A DNA stretch of 64,000 nucleotides from Clostridium merdae (lineage in GTDB: Bacteria > Bacillota > Clostridia > Oscillospirales > Acutalibacteraceae): the NCBI RefSeq assembly GCF_900176635.1, contig NZ_FXLN01000003.1, positions 434,001 through 498,000 on the forward strand, given 5' to 3'. Below the pieces are notes generated by a model. The model saw nothing but the letters and a program-made list of their open reading frames with translations, searched no databases and was not told where the DNA came from. Each line of letters starts with the position of its first letter. Within the stretch, counting starts at the first letter, position 1. Of this stretch, positions 43,437 through 51,916 are shown piece after piece. Made by a program: the position numbers and the translations under genes.

Positions 43437-44606
43437 ATGAAAACCAAATGCCTGCTTATCATGATTGTATGCGCCGTTCTATTTTATTATCCCTACCATG
43501 CTTTTGCAGCGGCAACGGACTATTTTACAGCAGCCTTTTCCTCAGCGGCTGCTTACCCCGGTGAAACTGTGCGCATTACTCTTTCCACCCACGCAAGCAC
43601 CCTCATGGAAAGCGAGCTGCCTGCCGCCTTTCGTACACAGGTTTCATACGACAGCACACGATTGCACCTTTTACGGGTAGAAACCACAGAGCAAATACAG
43701 AGCGGTGCATTTCAATATTATGATGATGGGGAATACGTAACGGGAGTCTATGCCTGCGATGGCCTTTCTGCTCCAAAACTCAACGGCGACTGCATCCGCT
43801 TTGTGTTTAGTGTTGCGGAGAATGCCGACCCCGGCACTACAAATGTTACCGTTCAGGTGGATCAAACCGCAGATTGGAACGAACGACTGCTCCCCCAATA
43901 TGACCGGAACACAAATTTATCCTTTTTCATTAAGCCGGCTTTGTCTCAAAATGCAAGCCTGCAAAAGCTGGTTCCCTCTACCGGGAAGCTAAAACCCGAA
44001 TTTTCACCGGATGTTGCTGAGTACGATTTACGAGTCGGAGCAGACATTAGCACGGTAAAATTCCAGGCAAATGCGGAGGACGGCGGTACAGTTCGAATTA
44101 ATCGGCAAACCTTGCAACGGGCGGGGGAGACTACCGAAATCGTTGTGACCGTAACCGCTGAGGATAAAAAGAGCAAGTCACAATACTTAATTCGTGTGAA
44201 CCGGGCTGAATCGCTTGGTTCTACCGACTCTGAAAGCAAGGCGGACAAGCTGCCATCTTCCTCTGTGTCTGGAAAACAAAGCTCCAGTAAGAATGCAGCT
44301 GAAAAAATTACCTCCTCACAGAAAAGCCGCAGTACAAGCTCTTCCAAATCTAGCAACAGCAAATCCGCATCATCCAAATCTACTAAAACAAGCGTAAAAA
44401 GCACCTCTTCCAAAAGTACTTCCTCTATGAAAGAAGATTTGGAAGAAAAAACAGAGCCAACTATGGTACACGCCAATGGCACCAGAAATCTTTATATTGT
44501 AGGCGGCCAATCTGACAGCCTGCCAATTTGGATAATGGCAATCTGCGTAATGGCTCTTACTACTCTTGTGGGGTATAACCTTTGGAACCGAAAAGGAAAG
44601 CAGTAA
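43437..44606 (+). CDS. Surface protein: cohesin-like and cadherin-like domains, Ser/Lys linker, C-terminal anchor
   Basis: 389 residues. Signal peptide (1-25), a cohesin-type beta-sandwich (about 28-165), a cadherin-like beta-sandwich domain (about 172-258: ASLQKLVPS ... FSPDVAEYDLRV ... YLIRVNRAE), a long Ser/Lys-rich low-complexity stretch (about 262-335), and one C-terminal membrane helix (about 361-380) followed by NRKGKQ. It is thus anchored in the membrane facing out. A single cohesin could recruit a dockerin partner, but none is in the window. Cohesin assignment is by fold-like pattern, not by a definite motif. Confidence 0.65.
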   Translation: MKTKCLLIMIVCAVLFYYPYHAFAAATDYFTAAFSSAAAYPGETVRITLSTHASTLMESELPAAFRTQVSYDSTRLHLLRVETTEQIQSGAFQYYDDGEYVTGVYACDGLSAPKLNGDCIRFVFSVAENADPGTTNVTVQVDQTADWNERLLPQYDRNTNLSFFIKPALSQNASLQKLVPSTGKLKPEFSPDVAEYDLRVGADISTVKFQANAEDGGTVRINRQTLQRAGETTEIVVTVTAEDKKSKSQYLIRVNRAESLGSTDSESKADKLPSSSVSGKQSSSKNAAEKITSSQKSRSTSSSKSSNSKSASSKSTKTSVKSTSSKSTSSMKEDLEEKTEPTMVHANGTRNLYIVGGQSDSLPIWIMAICVMALTTLVGYNLWNRKGKQ

Positions 44607-44737
44607 GTAGACCCATAAGTCTCATTACCAAGACATACTGAAAATAACTTTTTAAAAGGATTGCTCTCTATTCCACTTTTTATTCCTTATAAGGAACCGT
44701 TTTGCAGGATATTAGCAGCAAAGCTTAATAATAGCTA

Positions 44738-44783
44738 GAAAAACCGCCCTATTCCTCTTTTGTAGGAAAGGACGGCTTTTCTG
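44738..44783 (+). terminator. Terminator after the surface-protein gene
   Basis: GAAAAACCG(C)CC...TTCCT pairs with AGGAA..GG.CGG(C)TTTTC; imperfect stem with T run. Confidence 0.55.
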
Positions 44784-44846
44784 TAACTACAGTAAAAACT
44801 TTACTGCTTTTTTTGTTAAACAAATTCACTATCGGAGGCATTAAAG

Positions 44847-45764
44847 ATGATTAATCATAAGCAGATGGAAGCTTTGATGACGGTAGTATGCGAGGGCAAT
44901 ATTACGCGGGCGGCAAAAAAGCTATATATTTCGCAGCCCGCGCTAAGCCAAATGATACTTGGCATTGAACGCGAGCTGGGAACCCCTTTGTTTGACCGTA
45001 GTACCATCCCCATGCGGCTTACCTATGCAGGCGAAAAGTACTTGGCCGCTTGCAACCAAATACACCGCATTTATGATTCGGTCACACAACAAATTTCAGA
45101 AATTCACGATGGCAGCATTGGGCGCATCACACTGGGAATGTCGTTGCACCAAAGCATTATTATGACCCATCGCATTCTCCCCCGTTTTTTTGCGGTATAC
45201 CCCAAATACGATTTAAAGCTAATAGAAATTCCCTCACATCACCTATCGGAAATGGTTCTTTCCGGCCAAGTGGATTTAGCAGTAGTGTACCGACCATTGC
45301 TCAGCGGGCTTACCTACAAGCCGGTAAATAAAGAAACTATTTATTTAGCAGTTCCTCCTTTCTTCTACAAAAGCATTCCTCACTACAATATTGGAGTAAA
45401 TAGTAGGGCACTACATATAAATGACTTACAAAATGAACCCTTTATTCTTTTGAAAAAGGGGCATGGAATACGAACCATTGCAGACAGGTTATTTGAAAAC
45501 AGTCACTACTCCCCTCGCATCCTGCTTGAAACGGAGAGCATTGAGGTAGCACACCAATTAACAAAAGAAAACTTGGGCTTTGCCTTTGTCCCATCCAGCA
45601 TCATTCACTCCGACCATTTTCTAGATAAAAAAGGCGTGTATTTTCCCATTGCAGATGGTATCTCTCAACGAGAAATTTTTATTTGTTACCGCAAAGACAA
45701 CTATCATTCTCCCGCACTGCATGCTTTAGTAGAAATTATTTCAGATACGGTGCAAATCTCGTAA
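44847..45764 (+). CDS. LysR-family transcriptional regulator
   Basis: 305 residues. Winged-helix domain at 1-60 (QMEALMTVVCEGNITRAAKKL...SQPALSQMI), linker helix, and a periplasmic-binding-protein-like effector domain (about 90-300). It lies 323 bp upstream of the type III glutamine synthetase gene in the same direction, so control of glnN is a reasonable guess; LysR regulators more often act on divergent genes. The effector is unknown. GGAGG precedes the ATG. Confidence 0.9.
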   Translation: MINHKQMEALMTVVCEGNITRAAKKLYISQPALSQMILGIERELGTPLFDRSTIPMRLTYAGEKYLAACNQIHRIYDSVTQQISEIHDGSIGRITLGMSLHQSIIMTHRILPRFFAVYPKYDLKLIEIPSHHLSEMVLSGQVDLAVVYRPLLSGLTYKPVNKETIYLAVPPFFYKSIPHYNIGVNSRALHINDLQNEPFILLKKGHGIRTIADRLFENSHYSPRILLETESIEVAHQLTKENLGFAFVPSSIIHSDHFLDKKGVYFPIADGISQREIFICYRKDNYHSPALHALVEIISDTVQIS

Positions 45765-45971
45765 ACCACTTTTTCCTTTTACGAGCGTTCTATTTTGAGG
45801 GAGCAATTCCCTTACGAACATTTTCTAGCTCGTTGCATACAATGGCTGTAAAAATTAAAAGAACACCCTTTCATAAAGACCACTCCATGTCCCCTGTGTT
45901 ATGTACCAAAAATCTGTTGTTACCCCGCATATTTTTCGTTTTTCTGGTAAATGCTTTTTTGTTATGGAGCA

Positions 45972-46000
45972 TTGACAGCAGCAATTTCGTTTGCTATAAT
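45972..46000 (+). promoter_or_regulatory. Consensus promoter of glnN
   Basis: TTGACA (45972-45977), exactly 17 bp, TATAAT (45995-46000). A perfect sigma-A promoter, giving a leader of about 80 nt. The remaining intergenic DNA (45765-45971) shows no gene. Confidence 0.9.
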
Positions 46001-46023
46001 TACGTGTATAAAAACAGTAATGG

Positions 46024-46059
46024 CGCTGTAGGTTTCTTAGGATACCTGCAGCGTTTTTT
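46024..46059 (+). terminator. Terminator-like attenuator in the glnN leader
   Basis: A 10-bp stem CGCTGTAGGT/ACCTGCAGCG (46024-46033 and 46044-46053, one G-T pair) with a 10-nt loop and six T, between the promoter and the ribosome binding site. It would stop transcription before glnN unless prevented. Confidence 0.8.
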
Positions 46060-46087
46060 CTATTTTAACTCAAAAGGAGGCAGCTAT

Positions 46088-48175
46088 ATGAGCAATATTC
46101 CTGAGATTTTTGGAAGCTTAGTATTTAATGAAGTTGTCATGAAAGACAGATTGCCGAAGGATACTTTTAAGGCATTAATGAAAACAAGAAATGAGGGCAT
46201 TCCTCTTGACGCTCAAGTGGCGGAAGTAGTGGCAAACGCCATGAAAAGCTGGGCAATAGAAAAAGGCGCAACACACTACACCCATTGGTTCCAGCCTATG
46301 ACTGGCATCACTGCCGGTAAGCATGACGGCTTCATTAACCCCGCCGGTGACGGCAAGGTCATTATGGAGTTTTCAGGCAAAGAGCTCATTCAGGGTGAAC
46401 CGGATGCCTCCAGCTTCCCGAACGGCGGTATTCGCGCAACGTTTGAAGCGCGTGGCTACACCGCATGGGACCCAACCTCATACGCTTTTGTAAAGGATGG
46501 CTCTCTGTTTATTCCTACCGTATTCTGTTCTTACGGCGGAGAAGCATTGGATAAAAAAGCCCCTCTGCTGCGCTCCATTTCCGCTTTGAACAAAGAGGTT
46601 ATCCGTGTGCTCAAGCTGTTTGGGTATAACGATGTAAAAAGCACAACCATCACCGTTGGCCCTGAGCAGGAATACTTCCTTGTACCAGAAGAGATGTTCC
46701 TCAAGAGAGAAGACCTAGTTTACACCGGCCGTACTTTGTTCGGTGCAAAGCCGCCGAAGGGTCAGGAGCTGGATGACCACTACTTTGGCGAGCTAAAGGT
46801 TACGGTTAGCGAGTTCATGAAAGAAATGGACGAAGAGCTTTGGAAGCTCGGCGTACTGAGCAAAACAAAGCATAACGAGGTTGCACCCGCACAGCATGAA
46901 ATGGCTCCTATTTTCTCTGCTTGCAGCCTTGCAACTGACCAGAACCAGCTCACAATGGAAGTAATGAAAAAGGTTGCGGCACGTCATGGCCTTACCTGCT
47001 TGCTGCATGAAAAGCCGTTTGCTCGCATTAATGGCAGCGGTAAGCACAACAACTACTCCATTGCTACCGATACCGGCATGAACCTTTTGGATCCCGGTGA
47101 TTCGCCAACCGAAAACGCACAGTTCCTTCTCTTCCTGACCGCGATTATAAAGGCGGTGGATGAGCACCAGGATTTGCTGCGCATTGCCGTTGCGGACGCA
47201 GGCAATGACCACCGCTTGGGTGGCAACGAAGCACCTCCCGCAATTGTTTCTGTATTTATCGGTGAAGAACTTGAAAATGTTCTTAATGCTATTGAGAATG
47301 GCACCGAATATAAGGCTAAGGGCCGCCGTTTTGTGAAAATTGGCGCAGATATTCTCCCTCCCATCCGTAAAGATTCTACGGACCGAAACCGTACCTCTCC
47401 CATGGCGTTTACCGGCAACAAGTTTGAGTTCCGTATGCAGGGTTCTTCCAGCTCAATTGGCTGTATCAACATTATGCTAAACACCATGATTGCAGATGTA
47501 CTGTCCACCTTTGCCGATGAACTCGAGAAAGCAGAAAACTTTACCGATGCTTTGAACGAGCTGATTCGCAAAACACTCAAGGCACATAAGCGAATTGTGT
47601 TTAATGGCAACAACTACTCTGCGGAATGGGTTGAGGAAGCCGGCCGCCGTGGTCTGCTAAACTTGAGAAGCACTCCCGAAGCGCTGGCTTACTATCCCCG
47701 GAAAGAAAATGTGGAGCTGTTTGAACGCCAGGGCGTTTTAACAGAGACAGAGCTGAAATCTCGCTATGAAATCATTTTGGAGAAGTACATTAAGCAGGTG
47801 CACATTGAGGCCCTGACCATGCTCGAAATGATTCGCAAAGACATTCTGCCAGCCGTTAGCCACTACACCGGCGATTTGAGCGCACAGGCAATGAACAAGA
47901 AAAATCTTGGAATTGACTGCTCTTTGGAAAAGACTCAGATTGAGAAGCTTACTGCTCTTTCTGTAAAGCTGTATGATATGGTTGATAGCTTACAGGGTGC
48001 GGTGGATCATGAAGAGGAATCTGGCGATTACCTGAAAGAAGCGAAGTATTACCGTGAGGAAGTTCTTTCTCGCATGGAAGAAGCTCGCGCTATTGCAGAT
48101 GAAATGGAGCTTTTGGTAGGAAGAACCTACTGGCCTTTCCCCACTTACGGCGAGCTGCTGTTTGGCGTAAAATAA
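46088..48175 (+). CDS. glnN: Glutamine synthetase type III
   Basis: Joins ammonia and glutamate with ATP. 695 residues, the normal GSIII length. Family features: VFNEVVM near the start, GITAGKHDGF, TVGPEQEYFL (metal-binding Glu), KHNEVAPAQHE, and GSGKHNNYS...ATDTG. The ATG at 46088 follows AAAGGAGG; a longer frame from 45683 crosses the promoter and is rejected. Expression probably depends on the leader hairpin at 46024-46059. Type III enzymes occur in Bacteroidetes, clostridia and cyanobacteria. Confidence 0.97.
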   Translation: MSNIPEIFGSLVFNEVVMKDRLPKDTFKALMKTRNEGIPLDAQVAEVVANAMKSWAIEKGATHYTHWFQPMTGITAGKHDGFINPAGDGKVIMEFSGKELIQGEPDASSFPNGGIRATFEARGYTAWDPTSYAFVKDGSLFIPTVFCSYGGEALDKKAPLLRSISALNKEVIRVLKLFGYNDVKSTTITVGPEQEYFLVPEEMFLKREDLVYTGRTLFGAKPPKGQELDDHYFGELKVTVSEFMKEMDEELWKLGVLSKTKHNEVAPAQHEMAPIFSACSLATDQNQLTMEVMKKVAARHGLTCLLHEKPFARINGSGKHNNYSIATDTGMNLLDPGDSPTENAQFLLFLTAIIKAVDEHQDLLRIAVADAGNDHRLGGNEAPPAIVSVFIGEELENVLNAIENGTEYKAKGRRFVKIGADILPPIRKDSTDRNRTSPMAFTGNKFEFRMQGSSSSIGCINIMLNTMIADVLSTFADELEKAENFTDALNELIRKTLKAHKRIVFNGNNYSAEWVEEAGRRGLLNLRSTPEALAYYPRKENVELFERQGVLTETELKSRYEIILEKYIKQVHIEALTMLEMIRKDILPAVSHYTGDLSAQAMNKKNLGIDCSLEKTQIEKLTALSVKLYDMVDSLQGAVDHEEESGDYLKEAKYYREEVLSRMEEARAIADEMELLVGRTYWPFPTYGELLFGVK

Positions 48176-48221
48176 GCATTCTCTTCTTGCTCTAAATTAG
48201 AGCCTGTAGATATGAAAAGCA

Positions 48222-48257
48222 AAAAGACTCCTGAGCCAGTTGGCTCAGGAGTCTTTT
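48222..48257 (+). terminator. Terminator after glnN
   Basis: Perfect 17-bp stem from AAAAGACTCCTGAGCCA to its complement with a 2-nt gap; symmetrical, so it also serves the converging SDR gene. Confidence 0.9.
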
Positions 48258-48278
48258 CTATTTATATTTTTTTACTTC

Positions 48279-49031
48279 TCATTTAGATTCTCTCTTGTTG
48301 TTTGCAACGCCCAACATTTTTATATTTGTTGGCAGTACCTGCATTGCTCGATTTGCAAAACCAGGTATTAATACAGACTTATTTTTCTTGAGATATTGGT
48401 AAGCCAATTGAGCCACTTTTTCTGCAGACATAGCGGTTCTTGGCATTGGTTTTCCCTCTCTGGCGAAAAAGTTTGTTCTTGTTGCACCCGGACACAGGGT
48501 ACAAACGTGCACCCCGTGCTTTTGAGCCTCAAATCGCACCGCTTTACTATAACTTAGGAGAAATGCCTTACTCGCGAAATAAGTGGATGTAAACGGCCCC
48601 GGCTGAAATGCTCCTGTTGAAGATATATTTAATATGCTGCCTCGCTGTTTTTCATACATCGGGGGCAGAAACAATTTGCATAGCTTTACCGGAGTAACCA
48701 TATTTAGAATCATCATCTTTTCATCGTTCTTCAAATCAATCTCTACTGTTTCTCCAGCTAAACCGAATCCAGCATTGTTTACCAATATGTCAATATTCAT
48801 TTGCTCTGCTTGTATTTGAGAGTAGAGCTTTTCCGCCGCTTTTAATTGGGATAAATCTTGTTCAAATATTCGAATCGGGACATGAAACCTGTCTTGCAGT
48901 TTTTTCTGTGTGAGTAATAGGCGCTGATAATTGGATGAAACAATACTAACATGATATTGATTTGCGGCAAATACACAAGCAAGCTCATAACCTATGCCAC
49001 TGGTACCACCTGTAATGAGTACATTTTTCAA
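48279..49031 (-). CDS. Short-chain dehydrogenase/reductase
   Basis: 250 residues, classical SDR: cofactor loop TGGTSGIG near the start, NNAG, catalytic Ser in NISSTG and Y-x3-K in YFASK. The start is taken as TTG at 49031, eight bases after AAGGAG; the GTG at 49040 overlaps that site. The N-terminal half resembles DltE/YqjQ-like reductases. The ribosome binding site lies inside a long palindrome (49038-49076). It is preceded by a Crp-family regulator in the same direction. The substrate is unknown. Confidence 0.88.
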   Translation of the reverse strand: MKNVLITGGTSGIGYELACVFAANQYHVSIVSSNYQRLLLTQKKLQDRFHVPIRIFEQDLSQLKAAEKLYSQIQAEQMNIDILVNNAGFGLAGETVEIDLKNDEKMMILNMVTPVKLCKLFLPPMYEKQRGSILNISSTGAFQPGPFTSTYFASKAFLLSYSKAVRFEAQKHGVHVCTLCPGATRTNFFAREGKPMPRTAMSAEKVAQLAYQYLKKNKSVLIPGFANRAMQVLPTNIKMLGVANNKRESK

Positions 49032-49037
49032 AAAGAC

Positions 49038-49076
49038 CACTCCTTCCCGTTATGCTCAGTATGACGGGAGGGAGTG
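49038..49076 (-). promoter_or_regulatory. Palindrome covering the SDR ribosome binding site
   Basis: CACTCC-T-TCCCGT-T-AT (49038-49053) faces its near-exact complement (49061-49076) with two mismatches and a 7-nt loop. On the minus-strand RNA it would hide the AAGGAG of the SDR gene. It may be a translational switch, an operator, or a terminator of the upstream regulator gene, although no T run follows. Confidence 0.5.
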
Positions 49077-49100
49077 ATTTTGTCATTCACCTATGTTAAT

Positions 49101-49682
49101 TCAGCTTTTGCTTTCTTTCCGAATGCGGCTTAACGAAGCTGCCCGTACCCCAATATAGGACGCGATATATTTTAAAGCAATTCTATTCTGTAATTGGGGG
49201 TTATCCTTACAAAAGGCAAGGTAACGCTCTTTTGCGTTTAATAGCATAAGTTCCTTGCACCTAAGCTCTTGATTCTCGATTTCATTCTGAAATAGATGGC
49301 TTACTATACTGCACAATTCTTTATCCATTTGTAAAATGTGTTCGATTATGGTATAAGGCAATTGAACGCAATTACAGTTCTCTAAACATTCAATGGTAAA
49401 GGTAGCAGAAGTGCCCGTACGGTAGCCTTGTGTTGAAAAGAAATCTTCTTCCGCACAAAAACATTTTGTAATATCATTTCCGTCACGGTCAATATAATAT
49501 CCTCTCACAACACCCTTAATAAGATAATACAAATGGGATGCAGTATCACCTTCCCACAAGATAGTGTCTCCCATTGAGTAAGTGATGATTTTTGCATGAT
49601 CATTTATGAGCGAAAATACATCTGTGCAAAACGAAACCTGTAATTTTTTCTCTAGATGCTCGGTCGCTTTCAATATCGTCAT
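49101..49682 (-). CDS. Crp/Fnr-family transcriptional regulator
   Basis: 193 residues from the ATG at 49682 behind AAGGTGAG; a further in-frame ATG at 49712 has no such signal. Cyclic-nucleotide-binding-like domain (about 15-125) with several Cys (near 74-105) and a short C-terminal helix-turn-helix (ALKYIASYIGVRAASLSRIR). The Cys could form a metal or redox site, but the Fnr spacing is not seen. It lies upstream of the SDR gene in the same direction and may control it. Confidence 0.85.
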   Translation of the reverse strand: MTILKATEHLEKKLQVSFCTDVFSLINDHAKIITYSMGDTILWEGDTASHLYYLIKGVVRGYYIDRDGNDITKCFCAEEDFFSTQGYRTGTSATFTIECLENCNCVQLPYTIIEHILQMDKELCSIVSHLFQNEIENQELRCKELMLLNAKERYLAFCKDNPQLQNRIALKYIASYIGVRAASLSRIRKESKS

Positions 49683-49854
49683 TTCTCTCACCTTATTCAA
49701 ATATGAATTCAAAATAGAAAAAGCTTGGTTTACAGATTATTCTATCACATTCTTTATGCTCTGTCCGAAAAGATGTTTACGGCTTTCCTGAAAAAGTGTT
49801 CTGCTCTCTTTTTGAATTTTCTTCTTTTCCATCTTAGAATGGCCGTTGCAAAAC

Positions 49855-49902
49855 AAAACAGGAAGGTTCGCGCCTGATGCGCAAACCTTCCTGTTTTTTT
49901 CC
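49855..49902 (-). terminator. Terminator of the sugar ABC operon
   Basis: AAAACAGGAAGGTT / AACCTTCCTGTTTT with an inner GCGC/GCGC pair. The T run on the plus strand and the TTTTGTTTT on the minus strand make it bidirectional. Confidence 0.85.
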
Positions 49903-49950
49903 GGTGTGGGAAGACCGGAGCAATATTACATGATTGGAGGAAAAATCGAA

Positions 49951-50814
49951 TTATCCTTTTACGCTGCCCAAAGCGACACCACGAACAATAAATTTGGAGA
50001 GACACAAGTAAACAACAATGACCGGGAAAATCGCCAGGGCAATGAGCAGGTAGACCTGCCCCATATCAAACTTCATAAAATCTGCGCTCCGCAATTGTGC
50101 AATTAGAATCGGCACGGTTTGTTTCTTCTTGCTGTCAAGAATCAAAGCCGGTAAAAAGTAATTGTTCCATGAGCTGACAAAGGTGAAGATTGCCTGCACG
50201 GCAATTGCCGGCTTCATCATCGGCAGAACAATTCGATTAAAGGCGTAGAACTCGCCCGCGCCGTCAATTCGCGCAGCTTCCACAATCTCAATTGGCAACG
50301 AGCTTCTCATGTACTGTATCATAAAGAAGAATACAATCGGTGAAGCAATCGCCGGGACCGTAAGAGGAATAAAAGAATTCTTAAGGCCCATGCTTGCCAT
50401 CATGCGAACAAAGCCCAATGCTGTAACCTGTGTTGGCACCAGCATCACCATAATAATGAGCGAGAACGCAGCCTGATTCAACCGAAAACGGTACGCATGA
50501 ATACCAAATGCCGTCATAGTTGAAAAATAGGTGGCAAAAACTGCTGCCAAACCGGCAACTATCAAGCTGTTCATCAGGCCATTTAATACCGGCAGGTTTG
50601 CATTTTTCATCAAATTATCAAAGTTGGCGCCAAGCGAACCGCCCACAATAAAGGAGAATCCTTTTTGAATATCTGGGTGGGAGCGAGTGGAGTTTACAAA
50701 CAGAATATAAAATGAAAATAGTGAAAGAAAGGTCAAAAAAATCAGAATAAAATAGGCGAACCCACGGCGCATCCGCAAAAGCCCTAAATTCTCTCTTGCC
50801 GCGTTGTCTTTCAT
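49951..50814 (-). CDS. Sugar ABC transporter permease, MalG type
   Basis: 287 residues, six transmembrane helices, and the cytoplasmic EAA loop EAARIDGAGEFYAFNRIVLP (about 188-207) that contacts the ATPase. It overlaps the other permease gene by four bases. The pair carries oligosaccharides delivered by the lipoprotein at 51917. No ATPase gene is present; in Firmicutes such importers borrow a shared MsmX-type ATPase. Confidence 0.93.
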   Translation of the reverse strand: MKDNAARENLGLLRMRRGFAYFILIFLTFLSLFSFYILFVNSTRSHPDIQKGFSFIVGGSLGANFDNLMKNANLPVLNGLMNSLIVAGLAAVFATYFSTMTAFGIHAYRFRLNQAAFSLIIMVMLVPTQVTALGFVRMMASMGLKNSFIPLTVPAIASPIVFFFMIQYMRSSLPIEIVEAARIDGAGEFYAFNRIVLPMMKPAIAVQAIFTFVSSWNNYFLPALILDSKKKQTVPILIAQLRSADFMKFDMGQVYLLIALAIFPVIVVYLCLSKFIVRGVALGSVKG

Positions 50815-51797
50815 TTTTCTGCTCCTCCCTTCGCCGGTTTTTTATCACGAATGCTGAAATACACCAGTATGCTCAATGCGCCGGCTACTACAAACAGCAG
50901 AACCGAAACAGCACCTGCCATACCTACGTTTTCACTAAATAAATGCTTATTGAGGAACATAACCAGGGTCATGCTAGAACGGTTGGGGTTACCATTACCA
51001 TTGGTTAAAATTTGCGGTACGTCGAACATTTGAATACCACCAATGAGAGAGGTAATCAAAACATACACCAAAATGGGGCGTATGAGCGGCATTGTTATTT
51101 TTTTAAATGACTGAAACGCCGTTGCTCCGTCTATTTCAGCCGCTTCAAATAAAGATGGATCAATTCCAAGTATTGCCGCCATTAACAAAATGGTCGTGTT
51201 ACCATACCACATTAAAAAGTTCATAAGGGCAATGAGCCCACGGGTACTCCACGCATTTGCTAAAAAGCGGAACGGAGTTTCCATTCCCATAGACATTAAA
51301 ATGCTGTTAACCGGACCCGAGTCGGAGAACAAGGTGAAAAACAGCATGGAAAACGCCGCAGCCATAATCAGGTTCGGCAGATAAATGACAGTTTTAAAAA
51401 AGCCGGTAGCGCGTAGGTGCAAACGAATGTCTGTAAACCAAGCCGCCAGCAAAAGCGAAAACACAATTTGTGGAACAAAGCCCATCAGCCAAATGATAGC
51501 TGTATTGCTCGCATACATATAAAGGTCTTTGTCAGAAAAAAGCGCCACATAATTATCAAAGCCTACAAAACGGGGGCCAACGTGGGTTAGGCCAACCCAG
51601 TAGCTTTCTAAAAAGCTGTTGTAAAAGGTTGAAACAAGAGGAGTCATTGTGAAAATAGCAAATGCGATGAAAAACGGGGCAATAAAGAAATAACCCCACT
51701 TGGAATAGTTCACGCCTTTTGCTCTTTTCTTCTGACGATTCTCAGGGGACTGTTGTGCAGAAGATTGATTGGGTTTTGTTAACGTGGTACCGGGCAT
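50811..51797 (-). CDS. Sugar ABC transporter permease, MalF type
   Basis: 328 residues with a cytoplasmic, Gln/Lys-rich N-terminal extension (1-30), six helices and the EAA loop EAAEIDGATAFQSFKKITMP (about 223-242). It lies 119 bp behind the binding-protein gene and overlaps the MalG-type gene by four bases. Confidence 0.93.
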   Translation of the reverse strand: MPGTTLTKPNQSSAQQSPENRQKKRAKGVNYSKWGYFFIAPFFIAFAIFTMTPLVSTFYNSFLESYWVGLTHVGPRFVGFDNYVALFSDKDLYMYASNTAIIWLMGFVPQIVFSLLLAAWFTDIRLHLRATGFFKTVIYLPNLIMAAAFSMLFFTLFSDSGPVNSILMSMGMETPFRFLANAWSTRGLIALMNFLMWYGNTTILLMAAILGIDPSLFEAAEIDGATAFQSFKKITMPLIRPILVYVLITSLIGGIQMFDVPQILTNGNGNPNRSSMTLVMFLNKHLFSENVGMAGAVSVLLFVVAGALSILVYFSIRDKKPAKGGAEK

Positions 51798-51916
51798 GGA
51801 GCTTCACCTCAAATCCGGGGATTATAGCAGATGAGCCCCCAGGCTCAGGGAGCGGAGCAGTGAACCGCTCCCTGAAAAGGGGCACCTGGCAAAAAAAGTG
51901 AAAGAGTGTGAGAAAA

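Noticed and set aside
45683..46087. An N-terminal extension of glutamine synthetase by 135 residues
   Set aside because: It overlaps the LysR gene, the consensus promoter and the leader terminator. The normal GSIII start with AAAGGAGG is at 46088.
46793..47613. Frames opposite glnN
   Set aside because: They are antisense shadows of a highly expressed gene, with no independent signals.
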